A stretch of DNA of 55,132 nucleotides from a virus. Below the pieces are notes generated by a model. It did not search any database. It was given only the letters and a program-made list of their open reading frames with translations, and was not told the DNA's origin. The translations under genes and the position numbers were made by a program. Positions 29,266-36,431 of this stretch are shown here, one piece after another (the first letter of the stretch is position 1; the number at the start of each line of letters is the position of its first letter). The DNA lies in IMG/VR virus record IMGVR_UViG_3300031369_000003, positions 1 through 55,132 of that record, one strand, 5' to 3'.

Positions 29266-29463
29266 TCAATCCTCTCCCTCGTATTTGGCTAAAAACTCGC
29301 GGCCTCGCCATCCAAGCGTATCGCTAAAATTTGAGTGCTTAAGTGCTTTGATTGCTAATTCCAAAGTCTCTTTGACCTTCAAAAAATCTTCATAAGCAAC
29401 GAGTTCACCCTCGTCATCAATTTCGAAGTGTTCAATAGCTTCGACTTCCTTTTTAGTTAACAC
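29266..29463 (-). CDS. Acidic helical protein (65 aa)
   Basis: LTKKEVEAIEHFEIDDEGEL then FLKVKETLELAIKALKH. The last part, GREFLAKYEGED, is acidic. Unknown. Confidence 0.55.
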   Translation of the reverse strand: MLTKKEVEAIEHFEIDDEGELVAYEDFLKVKETLELAIKALKHSNFSDTLGWRGREFLAKYEGED

Positions 29464-29472
29464 GGCTCCTCC

Positions 29473-29694
29473 TTAAATAATAATATTATTATACGTTTCT
29501 ACCGCTTGATATATGCTTGACGTCGATTGTATTATGCACCCGTCCTGTTTAACATCGTATTTAAGGCACTCGGCAGATACAACCATTTCGATTCTTTTCC
29601 CGCGACCCGACTTATAGTATGCGATAATTGTTTGCTTATATTCTTTAACCAACATTTTTTTATAATCATCTTCGGATATGATTTGTTTTGGCAT
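29473..29694 (-). CDS. Hypothetical protein (73 aa)
   Basis: GGAGG RBS. Beta-rich after a basic N-terminus (EYKQTIIAYYKSGRGKRIEM). Unknown. Confidence 0.5.
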   Translation of the reverse strand: MPKQIISEDDYKKMLVKEYKQTIIAYYKSGRGKRIEMVVSAECLKYDVKQDGCIIQSTSSIYQAVETYNNIII

Positions 29695-29695
29695 G

Positions 29696-30064
29696 TCAAT
29701 CCTCCTTGCCCATTAATTTCGCTGCCCAATATCCCGCTCTAGTTTCCCCAGTCTGTTCAATAGAGACGGCTCCAAGCAAAGCGGAATTAAAATCAGGAAA
29801 GTATTCATGCGGATTTTCGCCTTTGACAATCGGCATGAAATGTTTTTCTTTAAACGATTTGTTTTCATATTCGACGATAAACATGAAGTCTTTAATTTTA
29901 GTAATTTCTTCTATGCGATAATATTTATCGTCAAACAAATCGCGAATTTCATTAAGTTCTTTTTCACGTTCAAATTCCCGCTGCGCCGTCCAATACATCT
30001 GAGCCTTTGGAATTGCCAGCATTTTGTCAATAGTTTCTAAAGCTTCTTCAACGGTTTTATTCAT
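29696..30064 (-). CDS. Hypothetical protein (122 aa)
   Basis: Helical N-terminus (VEEALETIDKMLAIPKAQMY) and a beta-rich middle (FMFIVEYENKSFKEKHFMPI). C-terminal ETRAGYWAAKLMG. Unrecognised. Confidence 0.55.
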   Translation of the reverse strand: MNKTVEEALETIDKMLAIPKAQMYWTAQREFEREKELNEIRDLFDDKYYRIEEITKIKDFMFIVEYENKSFKEKHFMPIVKGENPHEYFPDFNSALLGAVSIEQTGETRAGYWAAKLMGKED

Positions 30065-30209
30065 TGGTTTCCTCCTTTTTTCGTAAATACCGAATTAATT
30101 CAAACAAAACATTCCCAACATTTTCGGCCAAATATATTGAGTCTGGATATTCTAACGATGATTCTAATTCGTGTTGCATCATTTCAAGTTTTGTAAATTC
30201 TTTAAGCAT
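30057..30209 (-). CDS. Microprotein (50 aa)
   Basis: GGAGG RBS. Helical (MLKEFTKLEMMQHELESSLE then AENVGNVLFELIRYLRKK). Unknown. Confidence 0.55.
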   Translation of the reverse strand: MLKEFTKLEMMQHELESSLEYPDSIYLAENVGNVLFELIRYLRKKEETNE

Positions 30210-30357
30210 TATTTTCCTCCTTCGTTTTCATCACAAACACAGCACCGCACTTGCGGCAATAGATTTTACCTGTGTAGCGTCCTAATGCGTGGGGATGTTT
30301 TTGCCTCAATAGCATCTTTCCCCCACATTTAGGACATGGTGTTTGATTGAGTTTCAT
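30202..30357 (-). CDS. Zinc-ribbon microprotein (51 aa)
   Basis: CPKCGGKMLL ... IYCRKCGAVF: a classical two-knuckle zinc ribbon. It overlaps the next gene by 8 bases. Possibly nucleic-acid binding. Confidence 0.6.
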   Translation of the reverse strand: MKLNQTPCPKCGGKMLLRQKHPHALGRYTGKIYCRKCGAVFVMKTKEENNA

Positions 30358-30512
30358 TTTGTCACCTTCTCATCCAAGGCAATTATTAAGCTTTGTTCCA
30401 TGATCCCCAATAATCTTCGTAATTCGGCGGAGTCGTAATTATCCAAAGATCTTAACATGCTATTATGCAACCATAAAAGTGATTGTAAAAGCTTTTTATT
30501 ATCTTCGCCCAT
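30354..30512 (-). CDS. Helical microprotein (52 aa)
   Basis: GGAGG RBS; KKLLQSLLWLHNSMLRSLDN then AELRRLLGIMEQSLIIALDE. Amphipathic, probably oligomeric. Unknown. Confidence 0.55.
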   Translation of the reverse strand: MGEDNKKLLQSLLWLHNSMLRSLDNYDSAELRRLLGIMEQSLIIALDEKVTK

Positions 30513-30690
30513 TACTTTTCCTCCAATATTCCGGCAATATCGGTCTGTGTACTGAACTAACCGGAATTTCGATTTTAACTATCTCATTTATAGTAGTCGA
30601 TTCTACCACACCTAATAATTGATCATTTAAATATGCTTTCCCGTTACCTAAATCACGGTTTATTACAATTGAAACATATGCAATATTCAT
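30499..30690 (-). CDS. Hypothetical protein (63 aa)
   Basis: Beta-rich (AYVSIVINRDLGNGKAYLND) with a basic end (PEYWRKSNGRR). Unknown. Confidence 0.5.
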   Translation of the reverse strand: MNIAYVSIVINRDLGNGKAYLNDQLLGVVESTTINEIVKIEIPVSSVHRPILPEYWRKSNGRR

Positions 30691-30707
30691 TTTCCTCAGC
30701 CCCTTTT

Positions 30708-30926
30708 CTAATCGGGTATTTTTTTTATTAAATCATTACATTTTTGGCAAATATCTGTTCCTGATAATCGCCGATTTTTTCCGCATATATTGCATTTGTT
30801 TCTTTTCTTTCTCCACCACCATATCGACCTATGATAAGAAATTAATTCTAGTCTCCTATACACTCTTAACCAAATACTAATTCCCGGCATTGATTTAAAC
30901 AAACTAGTTATTAAATTGACTTTCAT
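30708..30926 (-). CDS. Basic zinc-ribbon protein (72 aa)
   Basis: ATG 30926 with GGAGG. Arg/Trp-rich middle (HRSIWWWRKKRNK), then CNICGKNRRLSGTDICQKC, a zinc ribbon. Likely nucleic-acid binding. Confidence 0.55.
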   Translation of the reverse strand: MKVNLITSLFKSMPGISIWLRVYRRLELISYHRSIWWWRKKRNKCNICGKNRRLSGTDICQKCNDLIKKIPD

Positions 30927-30998
30927 TTTCCTCCAATCTTCCGGTTCCGGATGGTTCAATCTCCCGTCATTGCATGATAGACCATAGCAGATACCGTA

Positions 30999-31082
30999 TT
31001 ATCTACCTTTACAATGAATAGCGCCATGAGGCCAACAATTACATTTGTTTTGACATGTTTCAAAAAGATTATTTGGAATCAT
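30999..31082 (-). CDS. Cys-rich microprotein (27 aa)
   Basis: ATG overlaps the upstream TGA. CQNKCNCWPHGAIHCKGR holds four cysteines and two histidines in 18 residues, a probable metal knuckle. Doubtful but well placed. The 72 bases downstream contain no clear gene. Confidence 0.4.
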   Translation of the reverse strand: MIPNNLFETCQNKCNCWPHGAIHCKGR

Positions 31083-31432
31083 ATTTTCCCCTCCCCAATC
31101 AACTCCGGGTTCTCCTTGACGTTGCCGATGATTTCAAGTTTATCTATATCTGACGCATTACTAGAATATATCAAATATCCATAACAAACAGCGACATAGG
31201 CCCTTAAAAGTCTATCATCAAAATGGAATACACCGACTTTCTCTTCAACGCTATTTAAGCAATCAAGTTTAAATTTAACAATATGAAAATCATAACAAAT
31301 CTCATTCCCGTGGATGTCAATCTTTCCGGTGGATTCATAACACTCGGTATCGTCATTATTGGTAAAAGCATATGGTTCCCAAACGGAATCAAGCTGATTT
31401 GTTTTATTATTCCATACAATAAATTTATTCAT
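31079..31432 (-). CDS. YopX-like protein (117 aa)
   Basis: Starts MNKFIVWNNKTNQLDSVWEP and ends LEIIGNVKENPELIG; the IGN-x-x-ENPEL end is the YopX signature. ATG 31432 with GAGG. Third YopX-like copy in this genome; function unknown. Confidence 0.75.
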   Translation of the reverse strand: MNKFIVWNNKTNQLDSVWEPYAFTNNDDTECYESTGKIDIHGNEICYDFHIVKFKLDCLNSVEEKVGVFHFDDRLLRAYVAVCYGYLIYSSNASDIDKLEIIGNVKENPELIGEGKI

Positions 31433-31586
31433 TATCGGCCTCGCTTTCTTCATGATTTGCTATTTGTTTCAACAAATCGCTTATCGCAGCATGATCTTCG
31501 TTGGTTAAAAGCCCAAGAGCTCTTAATTTTAATAAAGCTAGTTTTAAAAGTGTCCATTGTCTTGGTGTTGGGTATAATGCGTTCAT
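31425..31586 (-). CDS. Helical microprotein (53 aa)
   Basis: GGAGGG RBS. MNALYPTPRQWTLLKLALLK then a Leu-rich helix and an acidic tail. Unknown. Confidence 0.5.
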   Translation of the reverse strand: MNALYPTPRQWTLLKLALLKLRALGLLTNEDHAAISDLLKQIANHEESEADNE

Positions 31587-31741
31587 TTCTTGTCCCTCCT
31601 TTCAAAGTATTTGCCGAGGGCTTCCCTGACAATATCCGATTCTGACCATTTAGGAATTCGTTCCGGCCTGCGCTTCAATTCTTCTTTAATTTTTTTCATT
31701 TGCTCTTCGGTAATTTGAAAATGTTTGCGGACTAGTTTCAT
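31583..31741 (-). CDS. Ribbon-helix-helix-like microprotein (52 aa)
   Basis: KHFQITEEQMKKIKEELKRR then WSESDIVREALGKYFERRDK: strand-helix-helix as in CopG-type regulators. May regulate the accessory operon, whose promoter carries an inverted repeat. ATGA-coupled to its upstream gene. Confidence 0.6.
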   Translation of the reverse strand: MKLVRKHFQITEEQMKKIKEELKRRPERIPKWSESDIVREALGKYFERRDKK

Positions 31742-31923
31742 TTAATTTCTCCCATAAATTTGTTTTTAATATCTTTTAGTAAAGACCCGAAATAAATTAA
31801 AATATAAACAAATAAAAATTCAGCCTCCAAGCTCGGAGTATTATCTAAATTAAAACTTTTTTCACGTCGCTTATAATTTCTAAAATAAAAACCGCAACGT
31901 TTAAATTCGATTAAAACAGTCAA
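31738..31923 (-). CDS. Hypothetical protein, TTG start (61 aa)
   Basis: First gene of the accessory operon; GGAGG 7 bases before TTG. Basic first half (FKRCGFYFRNYKRREK) and an aromatic second half with a short hydrophobic stretch (FLFVYILIYFG). Unknown. Confidence 0.5.
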   Translation of the reverse strand: MTVLIEFKRCGFYFRNYKRREKSFNLDNTPSLEAEFLFVYILIYFGSLLKDIKNKFMGEIK

Positions 31924-31950
31924 TCCTGCCCCTCCGATATCATTTCTATA

Positions 31951-31984
31951 TCCCCATTATATCACAATAGTGGGGACAATGCAA
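31951..31984 (-). promoter_or_regulatory. Promoter and operator of the accessory operon
   Basis: Minus strand -35 TTGCAT (31979-31984), 17-base spacer, -10 TATAAT (31956-31961). TCCCCA and TGGGGA form an inverted repeat (31951-31976) that overlaps the -10 and spacer, so the operon is probably repressible and independent of late transcription. Confidence 0.8.
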
Positions 31985-32033
31985 TCATAAAAAAATAGCC
32001 CCCATTTCTGAGGGTAAAAATAAGATATATATG

Positions 32034-32062
32034 TTTACATAAACTTTTATCTGTGTTATCAT
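32034..32062 (+). promoter_or_regulatory. Promoter of small RNA 2
   Basis: -35 TTTACA (32034-32039), 17-base spacer, -10 TATCAT (32057-32062). Confidence 0.65.
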
Positions 32063-32068
32063 AAAATA

Positions 32069-32160
32069 GCAAAGCCGAATAGCGGATAACGCTATTTGCC
32101 GCCAGCCCGCAAATCATTGTTTCCCGCCAAAGAAGCCGATGATTTGTGGGTTTATTATTT
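32069..32160 (+). ncRNA. Candidate small RNA 2 (~92 nt)
   Basis: Starts where the promoter predicts. The first 31 bases fold from the 5' G: GCAA/TTGC closing AATAGCG/CGCTATT. The 3' part is a long hairpin CCCGCAAATCAT / ATGATTTGTGGG (one G-T) followed by TTTATTATTT, a rho-independent terminator. No open frame. It lies between the lysis genes and the accessory operon, opposite to both. Confidence 0.65.
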
Positions 32161-32317
32161 AACCGCCACGTAATTCCTCCAATATTTTTCTACCCGTCTC
32201 GACCGTCCCGACACCATTTTTCATGTAATCGAAAAATTCGTCCATCTTTTCTAATCGTTCGAAAATAGGCAGATTGTAGAATTCACTTTCTTTGGCTTTT
32301 TCTACTATGGATTTCAT
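32159..32317 (-). CDS. Small protein after the spanin locus (52 aa)
   Basis: GGAGGTG RBS. Helical (MKSIVEKAKESEFYNLPIFE RLEKMDEFFDYMK). Unknown; last gene of the late operon. Confidence 0.6.
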   Translation of the reverse strand: MKSIVEKAKESEFYNLPIFERLEKMDEFFDYMKNGVGTVETGRKILEELRGG

Positions 32318-32346
32318 TAAATCACCTCCGGCAACTAAAAATTTTC

Positions 32347-32799
32347 CTATAACGCCAAAACCCCTAAAATAGTGGCTATAACGGTTATTATATTCCGCTG
32401 AATAACAAGCTTCCTAATCTTTGCTTTGACCTCTTTTTCGTACTGTTTGAAGGATTCTTCGAGCGTCTTTAAATCCGTCTCCGCTTGACTCAATTTCTCG
32501 GATAGTTGTATTGATAGATTCTCGGATTTCTCGATTTGACTTTTCAATGTCGTTAGTTGATTTTGCAGCGTCTGAAGCTGCTTTTCCTGCCGCTCCAATT
32601 GTTGTTTTGAGGTCTGCAAGCTGTTTTTGACTTGATTGTAATTGCTCTCTAAGTTGTCGATTATTTTTAGCAATTGATTCAGCTCTGATTTGTATACTTT
32701 GTAACTGCCCTCGGCTTGACAGGAGACAGAGACAATAACCAAGAGCAAAAGCGACAATAGCAATGATAATGTAAGTTTTATATTGCAAATTTCAGCCAC
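32347..32799 (-). CDS. Lipobox spanin (o-spanin/u-spanin-like), overlapping frame
   Basis: 150 residues. N-terminal signal with lipobox-like SVSC (Cys27; -3 Ser is suboptimal), then a long leucine/glutamine coiled coil (residues about 38-125), then a C-terminal hydrophobic segment (NIITVIATILGVLAL). An outer-membrane lipoprotein joined by coiled coil to an inner-membrane anchor is the unimolecular spanin (u-spanin) design. GTG start overlaps the end of the amidase gene; internal TTG starts at residues 12-20 are possible. It lies in the +1 register relative to the other spanin frame, as Rz1 does to Rz. Confidence 0.7.
   Translation of the reverse strand: MAEICNIKLTLSLLLSLLLLVIVSVSCQAEGSYKVYKSELNQLLKIIDNLESNYNQVKNSLQTSKQQLERQEKQLQTLQNQLTTLKSQIEKSENLSIQLSEKLSQAETDLKTLEESFKQYEKEVKAKIRKLVIQRNIITVIATILGVLAL
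32414..32788 (-). CDS. Rz-like inner-membrane spanin (i-spanin), overlapping frame
   Basis: 124 residues. One N-terminal membrane span (YIIIAIVAFALGYCLCLL, 6-23) followed by a periplasmic coiled-coil-like region rich in Gln/Lys/Ala, a typical Rz layout. TTG start with GGGGGTGG 7 bases upstream. It lies completely inside the 32347-32799 frame. Both belong just after the amidase, the normal spanin position. Spanins act only in hosts with an outer membrane. Confidence 0.7.
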   Translation of the reverse strand: MQYKTYIIIAIVAFALGYCLCLLSSRGQLQSIQIRAESIAKNNRQLREQLQSSQKQLADLKTTIGAAGKAASDAAKSTNDIEKSNREIRESINTTIREIESSGDGFKDARRILQTVRKRGQSKD

Positions 32800-33229
32800 C
32801 CCCTAACTTTCGTGCTACCATCTGCCGAAGTTTTACCATCGGGAATTTACTACCCGGACAAGTTTTGTAACTGGCGTATTTGTGATGAGTTTCGATGTCA
32901 TCCGGCCTTAATCCATATCTTTTGCAAATATCAGTACACAGTCCGACCAGCACTTTTAACGCCCATTCCGTAGGTTCTGTGAGGTCATAATTGCCCACGA
33001 CGCAAACGCCAATAGATTTATCGTTCATTCCTTTGCAATGTGCCCCAACAACGTTTTCTGACCGGCCTTTCTGCACTACAATTTTGTCGCCGACATTTTC
33101 AACCCCCCAATGATATCCGATGTCCGTCCAACCTTTTTCCTGAATGTGGTATCGGCGAATAGCTTTCCAATCATTAACGGTCTGATCTTTTGTCAAACTA
33201 TGATGGATAATAATTTTAGTTGCCTTCAT
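32792..33229 (-). CDS. Endolysin: N-acetylmuramoyl-L-alanine amidase (Amidase_2/PGRP)
   Basis: 145 residues, catalytic domain only, no wall-binding domain. Zinc-binding IIIHHS (7-11), GYHWGV, HCKGMNDKSIGVCVVGNYD, and ETHHKYASYKTCPG (His and Cys ligands). Lack of a wall-binding module fits a host with thin, outer-membrane-covered peptidoglycan. Located between holin and spanins. Confidence 0.93.
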   Translation of the reverse strand: MKATKIIIHHSLTKDQTVNDWKAIRRYHIQEKGWTDIGYHWGVENVGDKIVVQKGRSENVVGAHCKGMNDKSIGVCVVGNYDLTEPTEWALKVLVGLCTDICKRYGLRPDDIETHHKYASYKTCPGSKFPMVKLRQMVARKLGGG

Positions 33230-33770
33230 GCTTGCCCCCTATATCTTCCAATTTGTCCTTCGTAACCCCCAAAATCTTCTTTATAATCGGGATATTAATC
33301 TTTTTCAGCTTGCATATTTTGTCGACATTTTCAAGGATCGAATACCCTTCTGTAAGCATGATCGCCCCTTCGATAATTCCCTGAAGAAAAGCAGTAAGCG
33401 CTACTTGCCCACATTGATGACCTAAAAATAATAGCAGATAGTAAATCATCAATTTAACCAAACCATGATACATTCGACGTGATTCTGGAACCACAGCAGG
33501 ATTCGTTCTAGCGTGGTAAAATCCCGTTGCCGTGTCGGTCAACCACAAACACATTACTGTTCCGTATGCTGGACGGAATGAACCATACATGACCCTTAAA
33601 ACCCCAATTAAAAACCCGGCAATAAATTTCCATACCGGGTACTCTGCTAGCCTCTGAAAAAAATGTCCGAACACATCCCATTCTTTCAATCTATCGTCAC
33701 CCCTCGCCTTTTGTTGAAGCGATGACAGACACCCATTTAAAATTTGATTGTTATTATTGGCTTCAGACAC
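33216..33770 (-). CDS. Holin (phage holin family 4 / Cph1-like)
   Basis: Multi-span membrane protein; LTDTATGFYHARTNPAVVPE S and GLVKLMIYYLLLFLGHQCG are the family's conserved centre. About 185 residues, long for holins of this family because of a hydrophilic N-terminus (about 50 residues). GTG 33770 is 8 bases from AAGGAG; ATG 33776 and GTG 33779 are too close to it. Overlaps the amidase gene by 14 bases. Confidence 0.85.
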   Translation of the reverse strand: MSEANNNNQILNGCLSSLQQKARGDDRLKEWDVFGHFFQRLAEYPVWKFIAGFLIGVLRVMYGSFRPAYGTVMCLWLTDTATGFYHARTNPAVVPESRRMYHGLVKLMIYYLLLFLGHQCGQVALTAFLQGIIEGAIMLTEGYSILENVDKICKLKKINIPIIKKILGVTKDKLEDIGGKHEGN

Positions 33771-33806
33771 TATCATCACTCCTTATTATTTTCCATAATT
33801 TACATA

Positions 33807-33835
33807 TTGATATTTCAGCGCGAGGACGATAAAAT
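33807..33835 (+). promoter_or_regulatory. Promoter of small RNA 3
   Basis: -35 TTGATA (33807-33812), 17-base spacer, -10 TAAAAT (33830-33835). The spacer contains AGCGCGAGGAC, nearly repeated at 33887-33897. Confidence 0.65.
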
Positions 33836-33841
33836 TTATAT

Positions 33842-33906
33842 GTCCCCATGCTTACCCATGTGGATGATTGGAAGGTGTTTCCCGTTAGCGCGGGGACACC
33901 TTTTAA
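33842..33906 (+). ncRNA. Candidate small RNA 3 (~65 nt)
   Basis: Predicted start G33842 begins GTCCCC, which can pair with GGGGAC at 33892-33897. The competing 3' hairpin AAGGTGT / ACACCTT (33872-33902) followed by TTTTAATT is a terminator. No open frame. It is opposite to late transcription between the lysis genes and the 33953 gene. Confidence 0.6.
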
Positions 33907-33910
33907 TTAC

Positions 33911-33937
33911 AAAATAAAACCCGGTTAATCAACCGGG
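33911..33937 (-). terminator. Terminator after the tail-fibre region
   Basis: Minus strand CCCGGTT / AACCGGG stem followed by TTTTATTTT, downstream of the 33953 gene. Lysis genes lie beyond it, so they need read-through, antitermination or their own promoter. Confidence 0.85.
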
Positions 33938-33952
33938 ATAAAACGCTAAAGC

Positions 33953-34078
33953 CTATTCTGCCACCTCCGGACACTCTCCGGCGTGGTGGACGCTCCCGTC
34001 ACTCTCCGTCACATACGCCACCCCCTGCGCAGTGTCAATCTCCATTTCCTGATTGCATAGACTACAAATTACTATCAT
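33953..34078 (-). CDS. Microprotein with CxxC (41 aa)
   Basis: GAGGTG RBS. MIVICSLCNQEMEIDTAQGV starts with a CSLC pair, and HHAGEC follows. Many phages have such a half zinc-ribbon protein after the tail-fibre genes. Unknown. Confidence 0.55.
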   Translation of the reverse strand: MIVICSLCNQEMEIDTAQGVAYVTESDGSVHHAGECPEVAE

Positions 34079-34083
34079 TGTTA

Positions 34084-35325
34084 TCACCTCACATTTTGAT
34101 TATAAATTGGTGTCGGGTCGAAAAGTTGTACTGTGTTGGCGTCGTTGGGCATTAAGTTATCAAAATCGGGATCGGCTGTCCGGGCAATGTCGGATAGACG
34201 ATGTTTGCCAAAACGGGTGTTGGCAAAATTATATCCAGTTAGACTTCCCATGTAACCATAGATATTAAATCCCGATGGTAAATTAGGCGTTGATATTGTA
34301 CCCGTCGCAACTTTTGTACATGTTGACAAGTTCCAAAGCTCAATTTTCGCCTCAATCACTGCCCATGGAATTTTATAATAATAAAAATCATTCGGAGTTA
34401 ATGAATCAGCAATAGAAACTTGTGTCGCAACACCAGCGTCATTATACGTTCTTAAATACCAAAGGCTACTGGCGGAGTCATGATTCAAACGCATGGCGAG
34501 ATCCGATGTACTATCGGTTTTAAAAATACTAAATATATTGGCAAAACTACCAACACCTATTCTTTTAACAACATCCGTAATCTCCACAACCCCTTCAATC
34601 GTCCCCTCTGACACCGATAGTCCTGCCGTCGGCATTGTCAGGGGTTCGGCGGCGCGGGGAGAATCCGGCATACAAAATGAGGTTGGGTAAGCTTTTTGCG
34701 AGAGTTTTAGATCATCAGCGTATATTGATACGTTTTGGATGTTTTGTGCTATATTAATTCTCATAAAACATTGCGTAGCGCCACTAGGAATTGTAATGGT
34801 TACGACCAACTTTTGCCATGTATCAAAAGCGGTTGGAGATAAACTTTTTGATTCAGTATACGATGATACATAATAAACAGCATTTAAATATATATTAGAC
34901 AATGTAATACCACTGGTGCTCGGAACATATACCCATGCTGAAAATGTATATACTAATCCGGCAGTCAAAGTATTTAGAGATGTTGTCTCTCCCATTTGAT
35001 AATATCTATTTGAAAAACTGGTGGTACCGGTTGTCAATTTTAAAGACTTCGAACCAAAATTATAATAATCTGTACTTGATACTGAAATTAAATATGCGTC
35101 GTATCCATAGCCATTAAGTTTTGGTTTGTTAAATTCACAATCCGGATTTATGATTAAATTACTTGTCGCCTCCTCCACCCATGTGACCCATCCAACTCCA
35201 TCCACATATTCTAGCCTCGGCAATCCCGGCAACGCAATCCTGCCCAGTGAATCAATAGCCTCTGAGTTGCGGCTAAACGTCGCGCCCGTTATAGTTGTGC
35301 GTCTCGGTGGTGATAATATCCTCAT
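34084..35325 (-). CDS. Tail fibre / receptor-binding protein with lectin-like domains
   Basis: 413 residues. Short N-terminal ATFSRNSEA segment, then a CBM_4/9-like beta-sandwich (FGSKSLKLTTGTTSFSNRYY ... YTFSAWVYVPSTSG ... DTWQKLVVTITIPSGATQCF), then a concanavalin-like C-terminal domain (FANIFSIFKTDSTSDLAMRL). Carbohydrate-binding adhesin, likely the host-recognition protein. Located last in the tail module. Confidence 0.75.
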   Translation of the reverse strand: MRILSPPRRTTITGATFSRNSEAIDSLGRIALPGLPRLEYVDGVGWVTWVEEATSNLIINPDCEFNKPKLNGYGYDAYLISVSSTDYYNFGSKSLKLTTGTTSFSNRYYQMGETTSLNTLTAGLVYTFSAWVYVPSTSGITLSNIYLNAVYYVSSYTESKSLSPTAFDTWQKLVVTITIPSGATQCFMRINIAQNIQNVSIYADDLKLSQKAYPTSFCMPDSPRAAEPLTMPTAGLSVSEGTIEGVVEITDVVKRIGVGSFANIFSIFKTDSTSDLAMRLNHDSASSLWYLRTYNDAGVATQVSIADSLTPNDFYYYKIPWAVIEAKIELWNLSTCTKVATGTISTPNLPSGFNIYGYMGSLTGYNFANTRFGKHRLSDIARTADPDFDNLMPNDANTVQLFDPTPIYNQNVR

Positions 35326-35334
35326 GGTCTCCTC

Positions 35335-36420
35335 CTATTCTGCCGCCGAATAAACGACTAATTCAAAAGCACCCTGAGCAGTAGCACCATTAGCATAAAT
35401 CAACCGCTGGTATCTGCTGTAAAAAGGCTCGTCGAATGACTGCGGCGTACTTGCGACAACGGAAATACTACGCGTCCTGCGCCAGTTAGCGCCATCTTTG
35501 CTGTGTTCGAAGTGCAACTCCCCGGCCTGGTCGGCGTAGACCGTTCCGGTTACGCGTTTGAGAGTTAGCCCGTCGATTGCCGATGAGGTATAAGTTCCGC
35601 TGCCGGTTATTGGCGTAGTATAGTCAATCTCGGCATGACGATAGATTGCTTGCTTGTCCGTGGGGATAACGATTCCTACGCTACCAATTTTAAAAACGCC
35701 CGGATCGGTTTCGGTCAGGATCTCAGTACCCGAGGAATTTTTGACTACCACGCCGTTTGTCGTTCCCGGTGTGGTTTGGTCAATCCCCACCTTGCCAATG
35801 ATATTAGTTCCCGCCGCGATAACTACAGCATTCAGTGTGTCCACAATATCGGTGATCGTCTTATAACTAGTACCCAAGATAGCATCACGCAAGACAGTCA
35901 GAGCTATATCAAGATTGGCTAACGACGTATTGCCAGTTGTTTGCAGTGTCGCCGTTGCAGGGTCACTGCTGAGTTTAGTAAGCACTGCTGTTAGTGTGGT
36001 CTGCGTAGCGAAATCTTTCCCGGCAATAGTCGCAAGCGATGTGTTCCCAATTGTTTGTAAATCAGCGGTAGCAGGAGCAGCGATCATTTTTGCTAATATC
36101 GCCGCTAATGTGGTCTGTGTCGCCGGATCGCTCGACAACTTAGCCAAAATCGATGTCAACCTCGTAACCGTTTCGGTCAAAGTCTCCTGAGAAGCTGGAT
36201 TGACTGGGATTTTGCTTGAGTCATATATACCCACCGGGTACGGAGCCGGGTTGGTGGCATCTGGCACCCGTTTATATTGGTGCGTGGTCTCGTCATATAC
36301 AAGCGGCCCGACCTCTGTCGCCCGAGCGGGAGTTTCGGTCTGCTGAATTGCTACCGTGGGTTGTTTATCTGCAGTATACACTGCATTGACGGTCATTTGG
36401 TCTGATGCTATAATCGACAT
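35335..36420 (-). CDS. Tail fibre protein with imperfect internal repeats (361 aa)
   Basis: Residues about 85-180 contain repeats around LSSDPATxTTL, LQTxGNTSLA and FATQTTLTAVL, predicting a trimeric fibrous stalk. The C-terminal ~110 residues (YTTPITGSGTYTSSAIDGLT ... HFEHSKDGANWRRTRS) form a beta-sandwich head. The N-terminal YKRVPDATNPAPYPVGI is probably the attachment part. Confidence 0.7.
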   Translation of the reverse strand: MSIIASDQMTVNAVYTADKQPTVAIQQTETPARATEVGPLVYDETTHQYKRVPDATNPAPYPVGIYDSSKIPVNPASQETLTETVTRLTSILAKLSSDPATQTTLAAILAKMIAAPATADLQTIGNTSLATIAGKDFATQTTLTAVLTKLSSDPATATLQTTGNTSLANLDIALTVLRDAILGTSYKTITDIVDTLNAVVIAAGTNIIGKVGIDQTTPGTTNGVVVKNSSGTEILTETDPGVFKIGSVGIVIPTDKQAIYRHAEIDYTTPITGSGTYTSSAIDGLTLKRVTGTVYADQAGELHFEHSKDGANWRRTRSISVVASTPQSFDEPFYSRYQRLIYANGATAQGAFELVVYSAAE

Positions 36421-36431
36421 TTAAATTCACC

